From Candidatus Omnitrophota bacterium (GTDB lineage: Bacteria; Omnitrophota; Gorgyraeia; Zapsychrales; Zapsychraceae): 27,635 nucleotides of DNA. Below are positions 1 through 7,365 of the stretch, piece after piece (the stretch's first letter is position 1; the number at the start of each line of letters is the position of its first letter). Both the position numbers and the translations under genes were made by a program. The notes under the pieces were generated by a model. It made no database searches, was not told where the DNA came from, and was given only the letters and a program-made list of their open reading frames with translations. The stretch lies in contig JACKFL010000015.1 of NCBI GenBank assembly GCA_020632495.1, forward strand, positions 1 to 27,635, given 5' to 3'.

Positions 1-246
1 CGCCACAACCCAGACTTCGCCCGAGTAACGAACCGCGAGCCAGGTGGGAAGGAATCCCTTGGCGATATCCAAAACGAGGACCAATGCGCCCCATCCAAAT
101 CCCGCCTGACGGATGGTATTCGTCGTGGTGGCATGACCGGAACCAGCGTCGCGCACATCCACGTTTTTGACAAAGCGAGTAACCCAAATTGAAAAAGGAA
201 GCGAGCCAAACAAATAACCGAGAAGAGGGAAGAGTATGTTTGTCAT
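1..246 (-). CDS. plsY: PlsY-like glycerol-3-phosphate acyltransferase, C-terminus cut by the window
   Basis: The 82 visible residues begin MTNILFPLLGYLFGSLPFSI and continue with a first membrane helix and a GSGHATTTNTIRQAG segment, then a second helix ending LDIAKGFLP. This is the layout of PlsY, the integral membrane enzyme that transfers an acyl group from acyl-phosphate to glycerol-3-phosphate in phospholipid synthesis. Canonical PlsY has GSGN followed by a Gly/Ala-rich TN-x-x-R; here the Asn is His and the following Gly is Thr, so it is a divergent member or a paralogue. The family is about 200 residues, so some 120 residues lie beyond the left edge. The ATG at 246 is the only good start seen. 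It follows the SDR/DUF2867 gene on the same strand after an 81-base repeat-rich spacer. Confidence 0.75.
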   Translation of the reverse strand, partial: MTNILFPLLGYLFGSLPFSIWVTRFVKNVDVRDAGSGHATTTNTIRQAGFGWGALVLVLDIAKGFLPTWLAVRYSGEVWVVA

Positions 247-327
247 AGTGTGAGGGGGAAGTGGGCAGTAGGCAGTGATCAGTAATCAGTAGATAGTAAT
301 CAGTAGACAGTTATCGGTGAACAGTGA
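247..327. repeat. Degenerate CAGTAATCAGT-type tandem repeat tract
   Basis: From about 262 to 330 the spacer is built from irregular copies of CAGT/TAGT-AATCAGT units, with CAGTAATCAGT exact at 280-290 and TAGTAATCAGT at 295-305. The tract runs into the stop codon of the SDR/DUF2867 gene. The same 11-mer recurs inside mutS2 at 27347-27357, so this is a dispersed repeat family rather than a local regulatory array. The unit spacing is irregular, with no spacers of constant length. Confidence 0.6.
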
Positions 328-1800
328 TTAGTAGGCGTGGGCAAGGACACGGGCGCGGGAGGCGAGGCGGTTCGTAAGACCGTCGAAGATGAATTTATGG
401 AAGGGCCACATGGAATACCAGTATAAAAAGCCGGGTAAACCGTAAGGCTCAAAGTAAGCCGTAACCGTGAAAATGGTCTTATTCACTTCCTCATTCACTG
501 GCGTGGACTCGAATTGCAACCAGGCTTTGCCGGGGACTATCATTTCGGCGCGCAGGCGCATAAGGTGATTCTCATCCACGGTTTCCACGCGCCAGAAATC
601 AAGCGCTTCACCGGTGAATATCTCATCGGGATGACGACGCCCACGCCGCAAGCCGACGCCGCCGATGGCTTTATCCATCCAGCCGCGGATCGCCCACGCC
701 CAGTCCATGTACATCCAGCCGCGAGCGCCGCCGATGCCTGTATATGCACGGAAGACTGTCCCGGGGTCCAGATCGAGCACAACTTGACGGCGCTCAATGA
801 ACAAGCCGTCTTCCACAGTGAAGCGATACGGTTCCACGTCGCCCAGTTCGACCACAAGTGCATCCGACCAACTTGTTTCCACGTTATCGCGTTGGACACG
901 TCCAAGCGCGAGATGAACGGCGGTTTGAAAATCGATCGGCTGAATATGCGGGAATACTTTCTTCGCCGTCCCGTCGCGGACGATCAACTCCGCGCGCAAG
1001 CCTTCGATGAGCGGCGCGACCACCCGCCAGTGGATCGGCGTGATCATGTGAACCCAATACGCGGATAACTTCGGGGCGTAGAACGGAGTGCGGATCAACC
1101 ATCGGCGGAGATTCCGTTCTTTGGCGTAACCAAGCAGCATGTCCGCGTAGGTGAGGCGCGTCGGTCCACCCACTTCGATGACTCGACCGGTCGCTTCCGG
1201 CGTCTTGAGCGTATCCACAAGATAGGAGAGGACATCCCGAATGGCGATGGGCTGTGCCTGCGAAAAGAACCACGCGGGACAGGTCAGCACCGGCTCGCGC
1301 TCGGTGAGGTAGCGGATCATTTCAAACAAAGCCGATCCCGAGCCAATGATCATACCGGCGCGGATCTCGGTGACAGGGGTTTTGCCGTGTCGAAGCACAA
1401 AGCCGGTTTCATGGCGCGAACGCAGATAAGGCGACAGATTCGCAGCGGGGTCAACGAGTTCGCCAAGATAGACGATCTGCTCGATGTGCTCATCCTCCGC
1501 GGCTTGCGCGAAATTCCGCGCCGCCTGCATATCACGCTCGGCGCTGTCCTTGCTGCCTTGTTTTCCATGTACAAGATAATACGCGACCGAAATGCCCTTC
1601 ATTGCCGCGGCGAGATCATCAGGGACAAGCGCGTCCCCTTCCATCACTTCGACCTGATGCGCCCAGGCACGCCCCTGCAAACGTGACGGGTCACGTACAA
1701 GACAGCGGACACGATATCCCGCTTCGAGGAGTTTCGGCACAAGCCTTCCGCCGACATACCCGGTGGCGCCGGTAACGAGGATGAATTTGGATTCGGTCAT
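328..1800 (-). CDS. SDR-family NAD(P)-binding oxidoreductase with C-terminal DUF2867
   Basis: A 490-residue protein. Residues 8-17 (LVTGATGYVGG) form the GxTGxxG dinucleotide-binding loop of the atypical/extended SDR fold, and the N-terminal 250 or so residues read as an NmrA-like epimerase domain (LVRDPSRL after beta-2, YYLVHG, YLGELVDP). The C-terminal part, roughly 330-490 (RRQVVLDLDPGTVFRAYTGIGGARGW onward), matches the DUF2867 region that commonly follows this SDR type. Substrate unknown. The ATG at 1800 has no Shine-Dalgarno but a TATAAT nine bases upstream, suggesting a nearly leaderless transcript divergent from comEC. The final codons run into a short dispersed repeat, so the C-terminal few residues may be repeat-derived. 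Confidence 0.85.
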   Translation of the reverse strand: MTESKFILVTGATGYVGGRLVPKLLEAGYRVRCLVRDPSRLQGRAWAHQVEVMEGDALVPDDLAAAMKGISVAYYLVHGKQGSKDSAERDMQAARNFAQAAEDEHIEQIVYLGELVDPAANLSPYLRSRHETGFVLRHGKTPVTEIRAGMIIGSGSALFEMIRYLTEREPVLTCPAWFFSQAQPIAIRDVLSYLVDTLKTPEATGRVIEVGGPTRLTYADMLLGYAKERNLRRWLIRTPFYAPKLSAYWVHMITPIHWRVVAPLIEGLRAELIVRDGTAKKVFPHIQPIDFQTAVHLALGRVQRDNVETSWSDALVVELGDVEPYRFTVEDGLFIERRQVVLDLDPGTVFRAYTGIGGARGWMYMDWAWAIRGWMDKAIGGVGLRRGRRHPDEIFTGEALDFWRVETVDENHLMRLRAEMIVPGKAWLQFESTPVNEEVNKTIFTVTAYFEPYGLPGFLYWYSMWPFHKFIFDGLTNRLASRARVLAHAY

Positions 1801-1809
1801 GATGGGGAA

Positions 1810-1815
1810 ATTATA
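1810..1815 (-). promoter_or_regulatory. -10 element for the SDR/DUF2867 gene
   Basis: Read on the minus strand, TATAAT ends 9 nt before the ATG at 1800. No Shine-Dalgarno lies between, so transcription should begin within two or three bases of the start codon. The -35 is weak (GTTTAT around 1838-1833). Confidence 0.55.
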
Positions 1816-1887
1816 ACTTTAGAGCGAGTTTCATAAACGATAATTCATCACAGTTAAGCATGGACAAACATCAGATTTGTTTTGTTG

Positions 1888-1893
1888 TACAAT
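1888..1893 (+). promoter_or_regulatory. -10 element for comEC (leaderless)
   Basis: TACAAT is followed by exactly 7 nt and then the ATG at 1901, placing the expected transcription start on the A of the start codon. There is no Shine-Dalgarno. No clear -35 is seen at 17 nt. Confidence 0.55.
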
Positions 1894-1900
1894 CCACCTC

Positions 1901-4270
1901 ATGCCTTTATTGTGGATGTCGCTATCCTTTCTTGCGGGGATCGTCCTAGCCGCCTCCCTCCCCCTTCCTGCATGGGCATGGACGCTGATTGCGCTTCTCC
2001 TCTTTCTTCTTTCCCTTTTTCTTCATAGGCGTTTCCCTAATTTCACATTCCCCGCCTCCAAACAACCACTTTCCACTTACCACTTTTTTCTCCCTGCCAT
2101 CTTCTTTCTCGGCGCCGCCTACTTCCAATTCCGCCAGCCGAATATTGACGCCTTCCACATCGCCTTTTACAACGACCGCAGTTATGACCTGCTCATTACC
2201 GGCTACTTGGACGAACCGCCCGATTACCGCGACACATACACCAACCTCAAAGTAAACGTCGAAGCCGTGGACACGGGCGACGGCGATCTGCCGGTTTCGG
2301 GTCAGATTCTGGTGCGGGTTTTGCCGAACGAAGAATACGAATACGGCGAACGCATCCGCCTGCGCGGGGAGTTGAAGACTCCGCCCGAGAACGAGGATTT
2401 CTCCTATCGCGATTACCTCGCCCGACAGGGAATCCACGCGTACATGACCAAGTCGGAAGTCACCCGTCTGCCCGGCAATGACGGCAATTTCGTCTACAGA
2501 TTGGTTTACAGTTTCAAAGCCAAACTGATCGAGAACACCTACAAAATCTATCAAGACCCCGAAGCTTCCCTGCTCGCTGGCATCCTCTTCGGCGTGGATA
2601 CAGGTCTGCCGAAAAGTCTTCAAACCGCGTTCAAGAACACAGGTACGGCGCACATCATCGCCATTTCAGGCTTCAATATCGCCATCATTGCGGGTTTGTT
2701 CTTTTCGATATTCAATGCCTTATTAAAGAACGAACGGCTTGGCGCAACTCTTGCGGTCATCTTTGTTTTTCTCTACGCCTTTCTCGTCGGCGGTGACCCG
2801 GCGGTGATGCGCGCCGCCATTATGGGAAGTTTCTCGCTCTTTGCGCGGCAGGTCGGCAGGCGCAACGCGGGCATCAACACACTGGCGGCTGTCGCTGTCG
2901 TAATGGCATTGGGCAATCCACACGTCTTATGGGACGTTGGTTTTCAACTTTCATTTTTCGCCACGCTTGGGCTTATCCTTTATGCCGAACCGTTCTCGAA
3001 CATCACCGCCCGCGCCATCGAGAGAATCTCCAAACAGGATAACAGCGCCATCATCGACATCCTCAACGAAAACGTCATCCTGACTCTCGCCGCGCAGGTC
3101 ATGACCATTCCGCTCATGATGTATTATTTCAACCGCATCTCGCTCATCTCGTTCATCGCCAACCCGTTCATTCTGCCCGTCCAACCGGCGGTGATGATCC
3201 TCGGCGGGCTGGCAGTTTTCGTCAGCCTCGTCGTCCGTCCGCTAGGGCAGCTCCTCGCGTGGGTCGCGTGGCCCTTTGCCGGTTACACCATCCGCGTGGT
3301 GGAATTTTTCGACATCCCCGGCGGCGTGATCGTTCTGGGAGACGTCCCACTCTGGGTTATTTATATGACATATACTACGCTTCTTCTCGTGACCTTCAAC
3401 TGGTCTGCCATCCAAAACTGGTTCAAGTCTGCGGCTGATTCGCTTCGAACCGTTGCCTTGACGCTTGCTTTCTCGTTCGCGTTCATTTGCATGGTCCTTT
3501 TCTGGAGCGCGTCCTCCCGCTCTGGTGACGGACGTTTCCACATCACTTTCCTCGAAGCCGGTTCCGCGGATGCCATCCTCATCCAAACGCCGGAAGGGCG
3601 CAACGTGCTCATCAACGGCGGTGACAGTGTCTCGGATCTTTCCAGCGAACTCGGACGCAGACTCCCCTTCTTCACCCGCAAATTGGATTGGCTCATCATC
3701 GCATCCACAGAAGAAGAACAGCTTGCCGCGCTTCCGCGCGTTGTGGAACGGTATGAACCCGAAAATGTCCTTTGGAGCGGAAACGTCCAGGCCTCGTTCT
3801 CCTCGCGCTCATTGGACAAGTATTTCGCGGAAAATGAAATCCCTGTCAGCCGCGCGGAAGCGGGACAAAGGCTCGAGTTGGGAGAAGGCGCATTTATCGA
3901 GGTACAGGCTGCAGGTCCGCGTGGAAGCGTGCTGCTCATCGAATATAAAAGTTTTCGGGCGCTGCTTCCAATTGGCGTCAGCGAAGGGACATTCGAGTCC
4001 ATCGAATATGGCAACGCCATTGGCAAAGTGGATGTACTCCTGCTCGCGGACTCCAGCTACGCCCCCAGCAATCCGCCGGATATTTTCGAAAATCTGAATC
4101 CGCAGTTGGTGGTCTTGGATGTCGCCGCCGGTGACATGGACGGTCTGCCATCTCAAGACGTGCTTGACGCGCTCGAAGGTTATTCGCTCCTCCGCACCGA
4201 CCGCAACGGTTGGATCGACGTCAGCACCGATGGAACGGAAATGCGGGTGAATGTGGAAAGAGGCGAATAA
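1901..4270 (+). CDS. comEC: ComEC/Rec2-like DNA uptake channel with degenerate metallo-beta-lactamase-like domain
   Basis: A 789-residue membrane protein with the ComEC order: N-terminal helices and a DUF4131-type extracytoplasmic OB-like region, a central Competence domain with the hallmark GTAHIIAISGFNIAII, several further helices, and a C-terminal beta-lactamase-like region from about residue 545. ComEC forms the inner channel through which single-stranded DNA enters competent cells. The C-terminal domain has lost its metal-binding motifs: the usual DVGQGDA reads EAGSADA (552-558), the usual LIDGG reads LINGG (570-574), and the THxHxDH site reads ASTEEEQ (601-607), so nuclease activity is doubtful. 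ATG 1901 is preferred over an upstream TTG at 1877 because a -10 box ends 7 nt before it. The stop overlaps the next start (TAATG). Confidence 0.85.
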   Translation: MPLLWMSLSFLAGIVLAASLPLPAWAWTLIALLLFLLSLFLHRRFPNFTFPASKQPLSTYHFFLPAIFFLGAAYFQFRQPNIDAFHIAFYNDRSYDLLITGYLDEPPDYRDTYTNLKVNVEAVDTGDGDLPVSGQILVRVLPNEEYEYGERIRLRGELKTPPENEDFSYRDYLARQGIHAYMTKSEVTRLPGNDGNFVYRLVYSFKAKLIENTYKIYQDPEASLLAGILFGVDTGLPKSLQTAFKNTGTAHIIAISGFNIAIIAGLFFSIFNALLKNERLGATLAVIFVFLYAFLVGGDPAVMRAAIMGSFSLFARQVGRRNAGINTLAAVAVVMALGNPHVLWDVGFQLSFFATLGLILYAEPFSNITARAIERISKQDNSAIIDILNENVILTLAAQVMTIPLMMYYFNRISLISFIANPFILPVQPAVMILGGLAVFVSLVVRPLGQLLAWVAWPFAGYTIRVVEFFDIPGGVIVLGDVPLWVIYMTYTTLLLVTFNWSAIQNWFKSAADSLRTVALTLAFSFAFICMVLFWSASSRSGDGRFHITFLEAGSADAILIQTPEGRNVLINGGDSVSDLSSELGRRLPFFTRKLDWLIIASTEEEQLAALPRVVERYEPENVLWSGNVQASFSSRSLDKYFAENEIPVSRAEAGQRLELGEGAFIEVQAAGPRGSVLLIEYKSFRALLPIGVSEGTFESIEYGNAIGKVDVLLLADSSYAPSNPPDIFENLNPQLVVLDVAAGDMDGLPSQDVLDALEGYSLLRTDRNGWIDVSTDGTEMRVNVERGE

Positions 4271-4953
4271 TGGGCTATCTTCTTCTTGAAGGCGGCGCGG
4301 AGTTTGGCGGAAAGATGTCCGAGCCGGATCTGCGTGCCATTGAACTGGCTGGCGGATTTGACGCGCCCATTGCCATCATCCCAACCGCCGCCGCGCCGGA
4401 TAACAATCACAAACGTGCGGGAAATAATGGCGTGCGATGGTTTCAAAGTCTGGGCGCGAAGAACGTCTTCACCGTGGATGTGATCGACTCAGTATCTGCC
4501 AACGACGCCAACTTCGCCGCCTCCTTGCGGACCTCGAAACTGATCTATTTACTGGGAGGTTTTCCCCGCCATTTGGGCGAGACGCTTGCAAACAGTCTTT
4601 GCTGGTCTGCCGCAATGGAAGCGTATGCACAAGGCGCCGTCATCGCTGGGAGCAGCGCCGGGGCGATGGTGATGTGCGAACATTACTATGATCCGCATGA
4701 ACGAAAATTATTGCGCGGATTGAATCTGGTTCCAAATGCATGCGTCCTGCCGCATCACAATAATTTTGGAAAGGGTTGGGCGGGGCAAATAAAACAAAAG
4801 CTCCCCGAAGCCGTTCTCCTCGGCATCGATGAACGCACTGGGATGGTCAACAATGCGGACGGCGATTGGGAAGTGAAAGGCGGCGGGGAGGTCACGCTTT
4901 ACCGAAGCGATTCAATTGTCAGCTACGGGAGAGGCGAAACGTTCTCGCTTTAA
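4270..4953 (+). CDS. Peptidase S51 / cyanophycinase-like serine hydrolase
   Basis: A 227-residue protein beginning MGYLLLEGGAEFGG. The nucleophile elbow is AGSSAGAM, with the candidate catalytic Ser at 129, as in the S51 family (peptidase E, cyanophycinase); candidate partners are His162/163 in VLPHHNNFG and Asp187/Glu188 in GIDERTG. The GGFPR segment at 96-100 resembles the substrate-loop glycines of the family. S51 enzymes cleave Asp-containing dipeptides or cyanophycin; which applies here cannot be told, and no cyanophycin synthetase is in view. No signal peptide, so cytosolic. The ATG overlaps the comEC stop by one base (TAATG), implying translational coupling. The two proteins have no known functional link. 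Confidence 0.8.
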   Translation: MGYLLLEGGAEFGGKMSEPDLRAIELAGGFDAPIAIIPTAAAPDNNHKRAGNNGVRWFQSLGAKNVFTVDVIDSVSANDANFAASLRTSKLIYLLGGFPRHLGETLANSLCWSAAMEAYAQGAVIAGSSAGAMVMCEHYYDPHERKLLRGLNLVPNACVLPHHNNFGKGWAGQIKQKLPEAVLLGIDERTGMVNNADGDWEVKGGGEVTLYRSDSIVSYGRGETFSL

Positions 4954-5001
4954 AACTTTTTGGACACGGAAGTCGGTCGAAAATAATCATAATTTCATCT
5001 G

Positions 5002-5088
5002 CGTCATTGCGAGGGCGTCAGCCCGAAGCAATCTTATAAGCCAATCTAAGATTGCTTCGTCGGGAAAAACACCCTCCTCGCAATGACG
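5002..5088. repeat. Nested inverted repeat, CGTCATTGCGAGG family
   Basis: An 87-base element between convergent genes. The outer arms CGTCATTGCGAGG (5002-5014) and CCTCGCAATGACG (5076-5088) pair perfectly over 13 bp; the inner arms CGAAGCAATCTTA (5024-5036) and TAAGATTGCTTCG (5047-5059) pair perfectly over another 13 bp. It encodes nothing and has no transposase, resembling a short non-autonomous palindromic element. As transcribed it would fold into a long two-part hairpin and may also separate the S51 gene from ccdA transcriptionally. Confidence 0.8.
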
Positions 5089-5098
5089 GAATAATTTT

Positions 5099-5767
5099 TT
5101 AAAAATACGACTGAATTAATTCCCAATTGGCGTACAGGTCATAGAACCCGACTCCCAAAAGCAATAATCCGCTGATGAAGTTGATCAGCCGCGCGCGCAT
5201 TGCGAATTGACGCGTGATCCAGCGCTGCGCCGCGCCGGAGATGAACGACAACAGCAAAAGCGGAATCCCAAAACCCAAGCCGAACCACAGGAAAACGTTC
5301 AACTTGCCGAGCGCATCACCGACGGTGAGCGAGAGCGCGAAGATGCTCACCACCAGCGGACCGGAACAGGGCAGGGCAATCGGTCCATAAAGCAAACCAT
5401 AAATGAACGCATTCGCGAATGGATGCGACACAAGCGGAGCTTGAATTTGCGGAAGTTTCTTGAAGGGGTTGATATTCAGCAACAGCAAAACACCGAACAG
5501 GATAATGATCAAGTCGGCAATTGGAATAACGAACGCCAGCGCCTGCCCGATGGAAATGGACAGAAGCGCAATGATCGCGCCGAGCGCAAGCATCATCGTC
5601 AATACGCCAGCCAGAACAAAAAAACCGAGCAGATAACGCGCAGGTTTATTTTCGAGCTTTTCCTGTCCACCGCTGAGGTAGGCGAGAAAGCCGGGATACA
5701 ACGGCAGCACACACGGGCTGGTGGTGGCAAGCAAGCCAAGAGAGAGGGAAGTGAGGATGGTTTCCAT
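5099..5767 (-). CDS. ccdA: CcdA-type transmembrane thiol-disulfide electron transporter
   Basis: A 222-residue protein with about six membrane helices. The two conserved cysteines of the CcdA/DsbD-beta family are present: Cys19 in TTSPCVLPLYPGFLAYLSGG and Cys134 in GPIALPCSGPLV. The family moves electrons from cytosolic thioredoxin across the membrane to extracytoplasmic thioredoxin-like proteins. Here the likely acceptor is the lipoprotein thioredoxin encoded just upstream on the same strand, and perhaps the one at 8661. The ATG at 5767 (METILTSL) is chosen because reading further upstream to 5800 enters a dispersed repeat; there is no clear Shine-Dalgarno, so expression may depend on read-through from the upstream gene. 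Confidence 0.85.
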   Translation of the reverse strand: METILTSLSLGLLATTSPCVLPLYPGFLAYLSGGQEKLENKPARYLLGFFVLAGVLTMMLALGAIIALLSISIGQALAFVIPIADLIIILFGVLLLLNINPFKKLPQIQAPLVSHPFANAFIYGLLYGPIALPCSGPLVVSIFALSLTVGDALGKLNVFLWFGLGFGIPLLLLSFISGAAQRWITRQFAMRARLINFISGLLLLGVGFYDLYANWELIQSYF

Positions 5768-5779
5768 AACGTCAATCCA

Positions 5780-5857
5780 TGTCATTCTGAGCGGAAGCAC
5801 CGTGGGGAAAGGTCTCTGAAATAACAGTAGAGATTCTTCACTTCGCTCAGAATGACA
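5780..5857. repeat. Inverted repeat, TGTCATTCTGAGCG family
   Basis: A 78-base element with perfect 14-bp ends: TGTCATTCTGAGCG (5780-5793) and CGCTCAGAATGACA (5844-5857). It fills almost the whole gap between the thioredoxin lipoprotein gene and ccdA, so it sits inside a presumed operon and its transcript would form a hairpin between the two coding regions. A worn relative occurs at 14519-14590. Confidence 0.75.
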
Positions 5858-5865
5858 ATTAAGAC

Positions 5866-6525
5866 TTACATCTCTTCGTCTAAATACGGCTGGACGGCGT
5901 TCAAGAGATCGTCCGCGCTTTTGATGCCGAACGGCAGCGGATGGACGTTGCCGTGGCGGTCGATCACCAGCATCGGCGTGGAAGGCGGGTTGAGGAATTG
6001 GTCGCCGTAGAGAGAAGCGAACTCGCGGGAAACATCCGCAGGGGAAACTGCATAGAGCCAGTCAAATCCCTTATCTTCGACAAATCCCTTTAATTTGGCA
6101 GAATCTTCGTTCGGGTCGATATCCAAACCGAGGCTGACAAAGTCGTCGCGTTCACCGAGCAGGTTGTGAAGTTCTTTCACCTGTCCCTGTTGTTTGAGGC
6201 AGTTCGAGCACCAGACCGCCATCGTTTCCACAAGGACAACTTTCCCTTGAAGGTCTTGTATAGCGAAATCCTCTCCGGTATGGACGTTGGTCAACGAGGC
6301 GCTGAACCAGTTGGGAGTTTCCATCATCGCATCGTTGGTCATGGAGCCATCGTTCATCGGGGCGTCTTCGGTCATCATGTCGCCGTGCATCGTGTCTTCA
6401 GTTGCCATCGCGCCGTGAGGTTCTTCCGTCATCATGTCTTCGCCAGTGGAAGTTCCACAGGCAGTGACGAGAAAAGCAGCGAGCAGGGTAACGCTAAAAA
6501 GAATGTTTCTGATTTTCATTTTCAA
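5866..6525 (-). CDS. Lipoprotein with Met-rich linker and thioredoxin-like domain
   Basis: A 219-residue protein. Residues 1-23 are a lipoprotein signal (lipobox LVTAC, Cys23). Residues 31-68 form a strongly biased linker with 10 Met, many Asp/Glu and two His, in loose repeats of MTE(E/D) and HG(A/D)M. From about residue 85 there is a thioredoxin/TlpA fold with AVWCSNC (Cys106, Cys109) and the cis-Pro loop PSTPML (Pro184). It probably acts as a membrane-anchored extracytoplasmic reductase supplied by CcdA, encoded downstream. The start is TTG at 6525 or ATG at 6519; AAGGAG lies 5 or 11 nt upstream respectively. The Met-rich linker could bind Cu(I) or be a methionine oxidation target; both are inference. 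It is divergent from the two-component genes. Confidence 0.85.
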   Translation of the reverse strand: MKMKIRNILFSVTLLAAFLVTACGTSTGEDMMTEEPHGAMATEDTMHGDMMTEDAPMNDGSMTNDAMMETPNWFSASLTNVHTGEDFAIQDLQGKVVLVETMAVWCSNCLKQQGQVKELHNLLGERDDFVSLGLDIDPNEDSAKLKGFVEDKGFDWLYAVSPADVSREFASLYGDQFLNPPSTPMLVIDRHGNVHPLPFGIKSADDLLNAVQPYLDEEM

Positions 6526-6554
6526 TGAGTCTCCTTGTTTTATCTTGAAGCGTA

Positions 6555-6600
6555 ATCTTAGAAAAATCTTCTTACGAATTACCTGCCAAATTCTTACGAA
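6555..6600 (-). promoter_or_regulatory. Promoter and candidate response-regulator sites for the thioredoxin lipoprotein gene
   Basis: On the minus strand two exact copies of TTCGTAAGAA (6600-6591 and 6578-6569) are spaced 22 nt, two helical turns, with a weak third match at the 11-nt midpoint. CGTAAG of the proximal copy ends exactly 10 nt before a TAAGAT -10 box (6560-6555). AAGGAG and the start codon follow. The proximal copy sits over the -35 region, as with activators of the OmpR/PhoB type. A related site precedes the thioredoxin gene at 8661. Confidence 0.6.
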
Positions 6601-6659
6601 AGTATGAACAGGGCGTAAAAGGGTAAGTTTTCGTTAATGACTTCCGACCGAGAATCAAG

Positions 6660-6665
6660 TATGAT
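6660..6665 (+). promoter_or_regulatory. -10 element for the response regulator gene (leaderless)
   Basis: TATGAT is followed by exactly 7 nt (TTCCCGC) and the ATG at 6673. There is no Shine-Dalgarno. This spacing rules against the in-frame ATGs at 6637 and 6661, the latter lying inside the -10 box itself. Confidence 0.55.
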
Positions 6666-6672
6666 TTCCCGC

Positions 6673-7365
6673 ATGAACGAAATACAAATTCTCGTCGTCG
6701 AAGACGAGCCCAGCCTCGCGGAAGTGGTCAGTCTCTACTTAAAACGTGCCGGTTATCAGGTGCAGGTCGCAGCGGACGGCAAACAGGCTATGACCATTCT
6801 CGAAAAACAGATCCCCGATTTCATCATCCTCGATCTGATGCTGCCCGAAATTGACGGTCTATCCCTCACCCGCTGGCTGAGAGACCGCTCGAACGTGCCC
6901 ATCATCATGGTCACAGCGCGGCGCGAAGAGATCGACCGCATCGCCGGTCTCGAAATGGGCGCGGATGATTACGTGGTCAAGCCGTTCAGCCCGCAGGAAT
7001 TGGTCAGCCGTGTGCGGGCGGTGCTCCGCCGCACTGGACGGGAACAAGCCGGGGCGGAGTCTGAGCGTGACCTGACCTTTGAGGATATCTTTATCAGTCC
7101 CTCCACCCGGGCGGTGACGGTTCGGGAATCTTCCATCGAGTTGACTGCCAAGGAATTTGACCTGCTCTACCTGTTGGCACGTCACCCAAAACAGGTCTTC
7201 ACCCGCGACCAATTGTTGGACCGGGTCTGGGGCGGAGCGGAATACATCGACCCCGGCACAGTGACGGTTCACATCCGCCGCCTGCGTGAGAAGTTGGAAC
7301 TCGACCCTTCTTCTCCCACTCAATTAATAACTGTTTGGGGTGTGGGATATAAATTCGAGCCATGA
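6673..7365 (+). CDS. OmpR/PhoB-family response regulator
   Basis: A 230-residue DNA-binding regulator. The receiver domain (about 4-118) has the acidic pocket E10-D11-E12, phospho-acceptor Asp54 (IILDLMLP), switch Thr81 and Lys103 (VVKPF). The C-terminal winged helix (about 130-228) has the OmpR-type signatures LTAKEFDLLYLLA, RDQLLDRVWG and TVTVHIRRLREKLE. Its stop overlaps the kinase start (ATGA), so the two are co-translated. Likely targets are the flanking thioredoxin and msrPQ genes, which carry matching direct repeats in their promoters; this is inferred from position and sequence only. The start at 6673 is set by the -10 box 7 nt upstream and by the receiver domain beginning at residue 4. 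Confidence 0.92.
   Translation: MNEIQILVVEDEPSLAEVVSLYLKRAGYQVQVAADGKQAMTILEKQIPDFIILDLMLPEIDGLSLTRWLRDRSNVPIIMVTARREEIDRIAGLEMGADDYVVKPFSPQELVSRVRAVLRRTGREQAGAESERDLTFEDIFISPSTRAVTVRESSIELTAKEFDLLYLLARHPKQVFTRDQLLDRVWGGAEYIDPGTVTVHIRRLREKLELDPSSPTQLITVWGVGYKFEP

Noticed and set aside
255..330. Possible CRISPR-like or iteron array
   Set aside because: Units are short, irregular and without constant spacers, no cas or replication gene is nearby, and the same unit recurs inside mutS2.
1946..2653. 235-codon minus-strand open frame opposite comEC
   Set aside because: It lies within the conserved ComEC N-terminal half and shows no family features.
6637..6672. N-terminal extension of the response regulator from ATG 6637
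   Set aside because: This stretch contains the -10 box, and the receiver domain begins at the 6673 start.
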